A stretch of DNA of 64,000 nt from Pseudomonas asiatica (GTDB taxonomy: Bacteria; Pseudomonadota; Gammaproteobacteria; Pseudomonadales; Pseudomonadaceae): contig NZ_BLJF01000002.1 in NCBI RefSeq assembly GCF_009932335.1, forward strand, positions 558,001 to 622,000, written 5' to 3'. Positions 17,991-24,511 of the stretch are shown here, piece by piece; the first letter of the stretch is position 1, and the number at the start of each line of letters is the position of its first letter. The notes beneath the pieces were generated by a model. It was not told where the DNA came from, did no database searches, and saw nothing but the letters and a program-made list of their open reading frames with translations. A program made the translations under genes and the position numbers.

Positions 17991-19214
17991 TTGAGCCTTA
18001 CTGATTCCGATGAAAATACTTATCTGTTTAGTTGGGCGGAGTTTTTTGCCGGAGGAGGGATGGCACGCGCTGGTCTGGGGAATGACTGGCGATGTGTCTT
18101 TTCAAATGATAACGATGTTGTGAAGATTTCCTCTTATATGGAAAATTGGTCGTCTGAACATTTCTTGCCAGGGGATATCAGATTAGTAACCGCTGACCAG
18201 ATTCCTGATAATTTAACGCTTGCGTGGGCAAGCTCGCCTTGTCAGAATTTCAGCTCTGCTGGTTTAGGGGATGGATTGTCGGGAGCCAGTTCTTCGGTTT
18301 TCACGAAATGGTGGGAGCTAATTGCAAGCAAAACTGCCACGGGCCGCGAACCGAAGATTGTAGTTTTAGAAAACGTTGTCGGGCTCTTACAGTCTCGTGG
18401 AGGCTTGGACTTTAAGCTGATTAGCCAAAGCTTTGTCGAATGTGGCTATCGGTTCGGCGTCACAATGATCGATGCAATAAATTTCTTGCCACAAAGCCGG
18501 CCAAGAATTTTTTTTGTTGCCGTAAAAATTGATGTTGAGCTTCCCAGTTCGCTGCGCTCAGATAGTCCAATTTCTCTCTGGCACCCAACTCAGGTTGTTA
18601 AGGCCGTCGAATATTTGCCGGAGGAATTGAGATGCCGGCACATTTGGTGGCGGTTGCCAGAAGCTGTTTTCAGGACATCATCTCTTGCAGATTTGATGCT
18701 TCATGACGATTCGAGTTTAAGTTGGCACACTGATGCTCAAACTTTGAAGCTCTTAGGGTCAATGACACCAACTAATCTAGAAAAGATCAGAAAGGCCAAA
18801 GAATCTGGTAGTCTTGTAATTGGTACTTTATATCGTCGCATGCGATTAATCGATGGTATTAATAAATCACGAGCTGAGGTTAGGTTTGACGGCGTGGCCG
18901 GTTGCTTGAGAGCTTCGGATGGTGGGTCTTCACGTCAGATGCTTATATATGTAGAAGGTGAGAGTGTTCGTACGCGGCATATGTCTCCACGTGAATCTGC
19001 GAGACTTATGGGGCTAGCTGAGACTTACAAATTACCTAATTTAAAGACACATGCAGTAAAGTTGGTTGGAGATGGTGTTGCAGTGCCAGTTGTAAAATTT
19101 CTAGAGCAACATTTGCTTAGTCCTCTAGCACGCGCAGTCTCTATCAAAAAAGATAATTCTGCTTTTGTATCTTCTCCTAAAAAACAACTCACTGAGGTCG
19201 GATGTCTAGCTTAG
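17991..19214 (+). CDS. DNA (cytosine-5) methyltransferase
   Basis: 407 residues. Conserved motifs in order: I FSWAEFFAGGGMARAGLG (13-30), IV SSPCQNFSSAG with catalytic Cys84, VI VVLENVVGLL, VIII PQSRPRIFFVA, a variable target-recognition region (about 190-300), IX around RMRLIDGI to CLRASDG, and X KLVGDGVAVPVVKFL. The only start that keeps motif I is the TTG at 17991; no good ribosome binding site precedes it, so translation may be weak or depend on coupling. It lies 26 bp after the DUF262 gene, on the same strand and with the same AT-rich composition. It could protect host DNA from the cassette's nuclease; the recognition sequence cannot be told. Confidence 0.9.
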   Translation: MSLTDSDENTYLFSWAEFFAGGGMARAGLGNDWRCVFSNDNDVVKISSYMENWSSEHFLPGDIRLVTADQIPDNLTLAWASSPCQNFSSAGLGDGLSGASSSVFTKWWELIASKTATGREPKIVVLENVVGLLQSRGGLDFKLISQSFVECGYRFGVTMIDAINFLPQSRPRIFFVAVKIDVELPSSLRSDSPISLWHPTQVVKAVEYLPEELRCRHIWWRLPEAVFRTSSLADLMLHDDSSLSWHTDAQTLKLLGSMTPTNLEKIRKAKESGSLVIGTLYRRMRLIDGINKSRAEVRFDGVAGCLRASDGGSSRQMLIYVEGESVRTRHMSPRESARLMGLAETYKLPNLKTHAVKLVGDGVAVPVVKFLEQHLLSPLARAVSIKKDNSAFVSSPKKQLTEVGCLA

Positions 19215-19264
19215 ATTCTAGAGTTCATGGTAATACCGAACTGCTTAGGCTTTATTCTCTTTAG
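19202..19264 (+). pseudogene. Possible truncated fifth gene of the cassette
   Basis: An ATG at 19202 overlaps the end of the methyltransferase, with GAGG at 19194-19197, and reads MSSLDSRVHGNTELLRLYSL before a stop after 20 codons. Overlapping starts are the rule in this cassette, and composition switches from AT-rich to GC-rich just after about 19260. The simplest reading is the first codons of another cassette gene (or none), cut by the island's right junction. Low certainty. Confidence 0.3.
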
Positions 19265-19847
19265 CGGTGTTGAGGCGGGCAAGGCGCCAGGCCGGTTTAT
19301 AAAAAAACTCGCCGCCACCTAGAGTAGGCAGTCACGGCCAAAGGGGAGACGATCACCCCGTTCAAAGCTGGCGCCTCACTACAAAAGCTCTATGAGTTCG
19401 GACCCGATAAGGGTGACCCGGCGACCAATAGGGACAGATTGAAGACCGAGCCGTGGTCGATGGTGGCTGGAGTTCCCCTTGGCGCAGTGCTCAAGCAGGT
19501 CGAGCCGACTTCTTGGGCGCTGTCGTGTGAGGGCATTTTGTTTCTTCCGGTTTCTGCTTTCGGCCGATCAGGCCACCTTCAACCCAGCTTCACAGGCGAG
19601 TGAATAGTCAGCGGTTTTTCACTTCCGGTTGTACGGGTTTCAAGATAATGGGTGACCGGCATTTAGCTTTCACCCCGTGTTTTCGGGGTGTTTGGCGAGA
19701 TTTTTCAAGATAGTGCTTTAATCGGTTATAGATATTTTCAGATGGCCGAGCTTTCCATCAGTACCTCCAGCAGCTGATCCCGCCTGCTCATCACACAACC
19801 CGCAGACCTACTGCTTTGTTTCCCTCTGACACGACAAGAGAAACGCT
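19265..19847. other. Right-hand junction region without intact gene
   Basis: Apart from the orphan coding-like stretch listed at 19331-19603, there is a hairpin CACCCCG/CGGGGTG at 19671-19690 followed by a short T-run, and the near-repeat TTTCAAGATA at 19638 and 19703. I found no copy of the tRNA-Thr 3' end, so no obvious attR. Confidence 0.4.
19331..19603 (+). pseudogene. Orphan ORF fragment, no start codon at its 5' end
   Basis: An open frame of 90 codons bounded by TAG at 19325-19327 and TGA at 19601-19603. It reads VTAKGETITPFKAGASLQKL, then YEFGPDKGDPATNRD and PWSMVAGVPLGAVLKQVEP. It looks protein-like, with an internal ATG near 19459 but no ribosome binding site. I do not recognise the family; it may be the inner part of a gene disrupted when the island formed. 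Confidence 0.25.
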
Positions 19848-20291
19848 ATGACTGATGAAAAACACGATGATCGCCCTGTTTACCAGGCAGCCTGCCATTG
19901 TGGAACGGTGCGTTTTTCACTTCGCTTAACCGATGGTGTGCGTACAGCGCGCCGGTGCAACTGCTCGCTCTGTCGCATGCGGGGTGCAGTGGCGGTATCA
20001 GCCAACCTGGGCGATATCACTGTGACCCAAGGGCAGGATGCGCTCACCCTGTATCAGTTCAACACACGTGTTGCAAAGCACTACTTCTGCTCGAAATGCG
20101 GAATCTACACCTTCCACCAGCGCCGCTCCTCACCGGATCAATATGGGGTCAACGTTGCCTGTATCGAAGGCATGAGCCCATTTGACTTCCCAGAAGTCCC
20201 TGTCAGTGAAGGGCGGACTCATCCAAAAGACCGCGTAGATGGAGGCTCATTGACTGCTGGATGGCTGCGATATGAAAGCAGCCATGATTGA
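19848..20291 (+). CDS. GFA (CENP-V/Gfa) family zinc protein
   Basis: 147 residues with the full zinc-ligand set of the glutathione-dependent formaldehyde-activating fold: CHCG (17-20), CNCSLC (about 38-43) and CSKCG (about 79-83). Most GFA-family proteins have no proven activity; the name comes from Gfa, which speeds formation of S-hydroxymethylglutathione. Preceded by GAGAAACGCT, a weak ribosome binding site. No operon partner; the next 490 bases hold no large gene. Confidence 0.82.
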   Translation: MTDEKHDDRPVYQAACHCGTVRFSLRLTDGVRTARRCNCSLCRMRGAVAVSANLGDITVTQGQDALTLYQFNTRVAKHYFCSKCGIYTFHQRRSSPDQYGVNVACIEGMSPFDFPEVPVSEGRTHPKDRVDGGSLTAGWLRYESSHD

Positions 20292-20405
20292 TTCCGACTC
20301 TACATGGGCATCGTGCCGAGAGCTGGATGGATACCATACAGCCCAAGACCCGTTTCCAGTGTCGCCGTTAGCCATGGCATCAACGCTAACCTAACTCGCA
20401 AATGC

Positions 20406-20450
20406 ATGAGCGGTGGGCCAGACATCATCTTGCGGCTGGCCCTCTGCTAA
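20406..20450 (+). repeat. Degenerate upstream copy of the tandem-repeat spacer
   Basis: ATGAGCGGTGGGCCAGACAT and the following CTTGCGGCTGGCCCTCTGCTAA closely match the spacer found after each unit of the 310-bp repeat (21142, 21451). It lies about 560 bp upstream of the array and separate from it. The GGGCCAG/CTGGCCC inverted repeat is kept. Confidence 0.75.
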
Positions 20451-20543
20451 AGATCTCTGATGGCCATCTTCCTACGAAACGCATAGTCCTTTCCTACTCT
20501 CAGAAACTTGCGAAAACGGTCTCTCGGGAATAAAGTCCTCCGG

Positions 20544-20561
20544 TCACCGAAGCATCGGTGA
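20544..20561 (+). promoter_or_regulatory. Stable hairpin upstream of the C4-like element
   Basis: Perfect 7-bp stem TCACCGA/TCGGTGA with loop AGCA, no T-run. It is probably part of the structured leader described at 20651. Confidence 0.6.
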
Positions 20562-20596
20562 TGCGACCTTGGCCGGTCGGAATCGAAAGGCGCATC

Positions 20597-20628
20597 AGCG
20601 CCCAGTCTTCATCGCAGGCGCTTTTTTT
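20597..20628 (+). terminator. Terminator-like hairpin with T-run ahead of the C4-like element
   Basis: AGCGCC/GGCGCT (20597-20602, 20617-20622) followed by seven T. A competing stem GGCGC/GCGCC (20589-20593 with 20598-20602) would break it, so read-through could be controlled. It could end an upstream transcript or act as an attenuator. Confidence 0.5.
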
Positions 20629-20650
20629 GTGCCCGCGATGTCGCGTTATG

Positions 20651-20727
20651 GCGGTGGTGCGCGGGACACCTTCGGGTGTGCCGGGCTCCTTTCGTCCCGG
20701 TCGGCCAACCCGCGTACTGCTGCCACC
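20651..20727 (+). ncRNA. C4-type antisense RNA-like structured element
   Basis: A three-way junction can be drawn directly. The closing stem is GCGCGGG (20659-20665) with CCCGCGT (20709-20715); hairpin 1 is ACACC/GGTGT with a TTCG loop (20666-20679); hairpin 2 is CCGGG/CCCGG (20681-20700). The loop of hairpin 2 contains TCCTTTCGT (20687-20695), complementary to ACGAAAGGA (20764-20772), the ribosome-binding region of the next ORF. CTGCCACC (20720-20727) is complementary to GGTGGCAG (20749-20756). Two antisense segments facing a downstream start region in reverse order is the layout known for the C4 RNA of phages P1 and P7. The Rfam assignment is from memory and untested. Confidence 0.55.
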
Positions 20728-20780
20728 TTAACTTGCTTGGCCGCGAGCGGTGGCAGTTCCATCACGAAAGGAACTCATGC

Positions 20781-20909
20781 ATGACCACCGAAAATCCGTT
20801 ACAGATCCTCGCATTCGTTCTCCACCGTCGTTCCTCGACGGCCCTCAGCGATCTTACCTCCAGTCAATCTCGCTCCGTCTCTGCAGCCAGGGAGGTGCAC
20901 CATGACTGA
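20781..20909 (+). CDS. Small leader ORF under the C4-like element
   Basis: 42 codons starting MTTENPLQILAFVLHRRSST, with AAAGGAACTC as the ribosome binding site. This site is the segment complementary to the C4-like loop. The stop overlaps the next start (ATGACTGA), so translation of this ORF would feed or gate the next one. In P1-type systems the equivalent leader ORF is icd and the downstream gene ant; no sequence similarity to either is claimed. Confidence 0.5.
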   Translation: MTTENPLQILAFVLHRRSSTALSDLTSSQSRSVSAAREVHHD

Positions 20910-21129
20910 CCAAGAACGCCTATCCACCATCCAAAGCTACGCCTGGACCCTCGAACTGCTAGGCGAAGCCTTGGTCCAGCACGACGAAATGCTGGAGTGC
21001 GAACACAACCCCCACCTGAGCTTTCGCAACACTGCCGGTATCCACCAGGCGATCCGGATCATCAGCCGTTTGGCCAGTGAGCAGTGTGGGAAGGTGATGG
21101 AGCGAAACGGGCAGGACCCTGTTAGTTAG
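20902..21129 (+). CDS. Small conserved hypothetical protein (75 aa), translationally coupled
   Basis: 75 residues, MTDQERLSTIQSYAWTLELL at the start, no signal peptide or membrane helix, mostly helical, with two cysteines (LECEHNPHLSFRNTAG and SEQCGKVM). GGGAGGTG precedes the ATG, and the start overlaps the stop of the leader ORF by 8 nt. Its 3' two-thirds is duplicated twice downstream. Function unknown; by position it is the main product controlled by the C4-like RNA. Confidence 0.65.
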   Translation: MTDQERLSTIQSYAWTLELLGEALVQHDEMLECEHNPHLSFRNTAGIHQAIRIISRLASEQCGKVMERNGQDPVS

Positions 21130-21751
21130 GCAGGATCATTGATGAGCGGCGGGCCGGATATCACGCTTGCGGCTGGCCTTCTGCTAATGGCCTTCTGGTG
21201 GTGTATTCCTGTCGGGTAGGGTTATGGGGCTGCTGCGCAGCCCATCGCAGGCAAGCCAGCTCCTACAGGGACCGCGCTAGTCCCTCCAGCACGGCGAAAT
21301 GCTGGAGTGCGAACACAACCTCCACCTGAGTTTTCGCAACACTGCCGGTATCCATCAGGCGATCCGGATCATTAGCCGTTTGGCCAGTGAGCGGTGTGGG
21401 AAGGTCATGGAACGAAGCGGCCAGGACCCCGAGCGTTAGGCTGGATCATCGATGAATGGCGGGCCAGATATCACCCTTGCGGCTGGCCCTCTGCTAAAGG
21501 CCTCCTGGTGGTGTATTCCTGTCGGGTAGGGTTATGGGGCTGCTGCGCAGCCCTTCGCAGGCAAGCCAGCTCCTACAGGGACCGCGCTAGTCCCTCCAGC
21601 ACGACGAAATGCCGGAGTGCGAACACAACCCGCGCCTGAGCTTTCGCAACACGGCCGGTATCCATCAGGCGACCCGGATCATCAGCCGTCTGGCCAGTGA
21701 GCGGTGTGGGAAGGTCATGGAGCGAAGCGGCCAGGCCCCTGAGCGTTAGGC
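20971..21751 (+). repeat. 310-bp tandem repeat, 2.5 units
   Basis: Unit starts at 20971, 21281 and 21591, an exact 310-bp period; the third unit stops near 21751 at the end of the coding part. Each unit holds the 3' two-thirds of the 75-aa gene (from CCAGCACGACGAAATG onward), then a spacer with the GGGCCAG/CTGGCCC inverted repeat and a REP-like GGCAAGCCAGCTCCTACAGG. As 310 is not a multiple of three, and copies 2 and 3 lack the first 26 codons, they are gene fragments. Copies differ by scattered substitutions, so the event is not recent. Bases 21130-21787 contain no other gene. Confidence 0.93.
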
Positions 21752-21787
21752 AAGACCCCATGGTTGCGTGTAATCGCCATGCCGTCG

Positions 21788-23326
21788 TCAGCCCCGCACC
21801 GAATCGGAGGCTGGCAGGCTGCTGTGAGGCGCTTTGGCACGCCTTGCCTGCTCGTCTTGACCAAGCAAGAAGAACGCCGCTCCAGCCGACAACACGGTGA
21901 ACCCGATCAGCACCAGCACCAAGGTGCCGAAACCGTCCAGATACGCAGCCTGCAGCAGCAACGGATCGACGCCCTGAACCTGGCCCAGGTCGCCCATCAC
22001 CAGGCGCTGCGCCAGTTCGCTGTAATCGCCGGCAGGCAGTACGCGCCCAAGACTGTTACCTACCAACGCGGTGAGCAGGGCGATGGTGATCGCCAGGGCG
22101 ACACCTTCGCCCGCCACGCGGGTGGTGTTGAAGATGCCGGCGGCCATGCCTGCTTGCTCTTTGGGAATCACGCTAACCGCCAGCCCGTCCATCAGGCCCC
22201 AAGGGAAACCGGTGCCGATACCAATCACCAGCATTGCCAGCACCAGTTGCTGGTAATCGCCAATAGCGGCATGGGCCAACAGGTACAACCCCGCAGCCGC
22301 CACCAGGAAGCCTGCAGCCGACAGCACGCCAGCACTTACCCAGCGGGTCAACCAGGCGGCCAGCAGCGGGACCACCAGCATCGGCGCCGACAGTGCCAGC
22401 ATGATCAGGCCGCTTTGCATCGGGGCGATGCCTTCTACGCCGATCAAGCGAAACGGAAGCAGTACGATCAGCACGATGTAGCAATAACAGGTGCCGATCG
22501 GCAGAATCTGCACCCCGACAAAGCGCGGGTATTTCAGCAGGCTCAGCTCGAGCATCGGCTGCCTGGCGCGCAGCTCGATGGTCACGAACGCCAGCAAGCT
22601 CAGTGCCGCGCCGCCGAACAGGCCCAGGATCAGCGGGGAGCGCCAGCCGGCCTGCGGCCCCAGGATGATCGCAGTGGTAAACAGTGCGAGCATGCTCGAG
22701 AAAGCAAGCACACCGGGCAGGTCCAGCTTGGGCGCTTCGGGGTTGAAGCTTTCGCGCATCCGTGACAACGCTGCCAGCAGCGAGATCGCAGCAAGGACCG
22801 CAGTGCTGACGAAGATCGAGCGCCAGCCGAACTGTTCGATCAGCAGGCCGCTGACCATCGGCCCGAACGCCAGGCCCAGCCCGAACGTCGTGCCAAGCAG
22901 GCTGAACGCGCGCGTGCGGGCCTGGTCCTCGAACTCTTGGGCCAAGGCGGCGGAACCGCTGGCCAGGGCAGCGGCGGCAGCAACGCCCTGCACCGCCCGC
23001 AAGGCATCAAGCCAGACGATGCTGTAGACGCTCGCCAGCAGGATGCTGACGATGACGAACAGGGCCAGGCCCAGTGTGAACAGGCGCTTTCGTCCGTAAA
23101 TGTCCGACAGGGTTCCGGCTGCCATCAGCAGGCTGCCGAAACTGAGCATGAAGGCGTTGGTGATCCAGGTAAGCGAGGACGGCTCGGCACCGAAGGCCTT
23201 GCCGATGGCCGGCGTGGCCACGGCGCCACCGGTGAAACTCAGCGGCAGCACCAGGGCGGCCAGGCAGATGGCTGCCAGAACATAGTAACGGCCCGCGTGC
23301 GGGGTGTGATCAGTAGCCTGATCCAT
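21788..23326 (-). CDS. MFS multidrug efflux transporter, DHA2 (14-helix, EmrB-like)
   Basis: 512 residues with about fourteen hydrophobic segments. The loop 2-3 motif appears as GTLSDIYGRKRLF (about 72-84) and the motif C region as GTTFGLGLAFGPMVSGLL. The start MDQATDHTPHAGRYYVLAAI gives a short cytoplasmic tail. Family members export drugs or dyes by proton antiport. It is divergent from a LysR regulator 109 bp away, which probably controls it. Confidence 0.88.
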   Translation of the reverse strand: MDQATDHTPHAGRYYVLAAICLAALVLPLSFTGGAVATPAIGKAFGAEPSSLTWITNAFMLSFGSLLMAAGTLSDIYGRKRLFTLGLALFVIVSILLASVYSIVWLDALRAVQGVAAAAALASGSAALAQEFEDQARTRAFSLLGTTFGLGLAFGPMVSGLLIEQFGWRSIFVSTAVLAAISLLAALSRMRESFNPEAPKLDLPGVLAFSSMLALFTTAIILGPQAGWRSPLILGLFGGAALSLLAFVTIELRARQPMLELSLLKYPRFVGVQILPIGTCYCYIVLIVLLPFRLIGVEGIAPMQSGLIMLALSAPMLVVPLLAAWLTRWVSAGVLSAAGFLVAAAGLYLLAHAAIGDYQQLVLAMLVIGIGTGFPWGLMDGLAVSVIPKEQAGMAAGIFNTTRVAGEGVALAITIALLTALVGNSLGRVLPAGDYSELAQRLVMGDLGQVQGVDPLLLQAAYLDGFGTLVLVLIGFTVLSAGAAFFLLGQDEQARRAKAPHSSLPASDSVRG

Positions 23327-23435
23327 TGCGCTATCCCTCCTGTTGTAGCTCCGTGTGCGTTAAATCTATAGTGGCCGCAATGCTGGATAAACAGGCTGGA
23401 ACTCCACTCATAATGGACAAAAGGGAAGTAATGCC

Positions 23436-24326
23436 ATGGAAAGCCTGAACGGCATCCTCGCCTTCGTGAAAACCGCCGAGTCGTTGAGCTTTGTCAGCGC
23501 GGCGCGGGCGATGGGTATTTCCGCATCGGCGGTCGGCAAGAACGTTGCCCGCCTGGAGAGTTCGTTGAAGGTGCGGCTGTTCCAGCGCAGTACGCGCAAG
23601 GTCAGCCTGACGGCGGAAGGCCAGCTGTTCTATGAGCGCTGCCGGCGCATCCTCGACGACCTCCAGGATGCGGAGGCCATGCTGTCCCATGCGATACAGG
23701 CCCCGCGTGGTCGCTTGCGGGTCAGCCTCCCGACCATCGGCTACCGTTTTCTGCTGCCGTTGATGCCGGCTTTTCGCAAGGCATACCCTGAAATCGAACT
23801 GGAAATGGACTTCAACGACCACCTGGTCGACCTGATCGACGATGGTTTCGATGTGGTGATCCGCAGTGGTGGGCTAGCCGATTCAAAATTGATGTCGCGC
23901 AAGCTCGGGCCGTTCCGCTTTGTCCTGTGCGCAGCGCCTACCTACCTGGCACGCAAGGGGCGGCCCCAGACGCTAGCCGACCTGGAGCGACACGACTGCC
24001 TGCGCTATCGCTTTGTCACGACCGGCAAGATCATGGACTGGAGCCTCGGCGCCGATCCCGAGATTACCCAGTTGCGCTTACCCACGGTGCTGACGCTGAA
24101 CAACATGGAGGCAATGCTGATGGCTGCGGTGGACGGCCATGGTATCGCCTATATGCCGGACTTTCTGGTACGTGAATCGGTCAGGACTGGCGCACTGGAA
24201 AGCCTGCTTGATGCGCATACCTCCGACCAGGGCCAGTTCTGGGCGCTGTGGCAATCGAGCCGCCACCTGTCGCCGAAGATCCGAGTGTTCGTCGATTTCA
24301 TCGCCGAGCGCTTGTTCAAGGCGTAA
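23436..24326 (+). CDS. LysR-family transcriptional regulator
   Basis: 296 residues: winged helix-turn-helix at about 1-60 (FVSAARAMGISASAVGKNVARLESSL) and a LysR substrate-binding domain (about 90-292). FDVVIRSGGLADSKLMSRKLGPF is typical of the CrgA/AaeR-like subgroup. It is divergent from the MFS pump, the usual arrangement of a LysR protein and its target; the ligand is unknown. Confidence 0.92.
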   Translation: MESLNGILAFVKTAESLSFVSAARAMGISASAVGKNVARLESSLKVRLFQRSTRKVSLTAEGQLFYERCRRILDDLQDAEAMLSHAIQAPRGRLRVSLPTIGYRFLLPLMPAFRKAYPEIELEMDFNDHLVDLIDDGFDVVIRSGGLADSKLMSRKLGPFRFVLCAAPTYLARKGRPQTLADLERHDCLRYRFVTTGKIMDWSLGADPEITQLRLPTVLTLNNMEAMLMAAVDGHGIAYMPDFLVRESVRTGALESLLDAHTSDQGQFWALWQSSRHLSPKIRVFVDFIAERLFKA

Positions 24327-24373
24327 ATTGCCCGGCGCCTCCAACGATCTCCACAACACATAACTCATTGAGT

Positions 24374-24486
24374 TGGCAGTGGCCTTGTGGGAGCGGGTGT
24401 GTCGAGGCGTCGAACCGCCGCGAACACCGGCGCAGCCGGTGCCAGGCATCGCGTTGGATTCTTCGCGGGCACGCCCGCTCCCACAC
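24374..24486. repeat. Imperfect inverted REP pair
   Basis: GTGGGAGCGGGTGTGTCGAG on the left and TTCGCGGGCACGCCCGCTCC on the right, with the ACCGGCGCAGCCGGT palindrome between them. It lies between the convergent LysR gene and ArsB-like gene. Confidence 0.7.
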
Positions 24487-24511
24487 GGTACGCGGACCGC
24501 TTGCGAGCGCT

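Noticed and set aside
20569..20784. 71-codon open frame over the C4-like element
   Set aside because: The region is explained better as structured RNA (three-way junction, terminator-like hairpin); the frame has no good ribosome binding site and looks like a by-product of conserved RNA.
20971..21751. CRISPR array
   Set aside because: The repeat unit is 310 bp with coding content and there are no short repeats with unique spacers; no cas genes.
13413..21787. Prophage
   Set aside because: No integrase, terminase, capsid or tail genes. The C4-like RNA is the only phage-like element, so prophage is not supported.
19265..21787. attR copy of the tRNA-Thr 3' end
   Set aside because: I looked for the TTCGATTCCTGTCTCCGGCA segment and shorter pieces and found no second copy, so no att pair is claimed.
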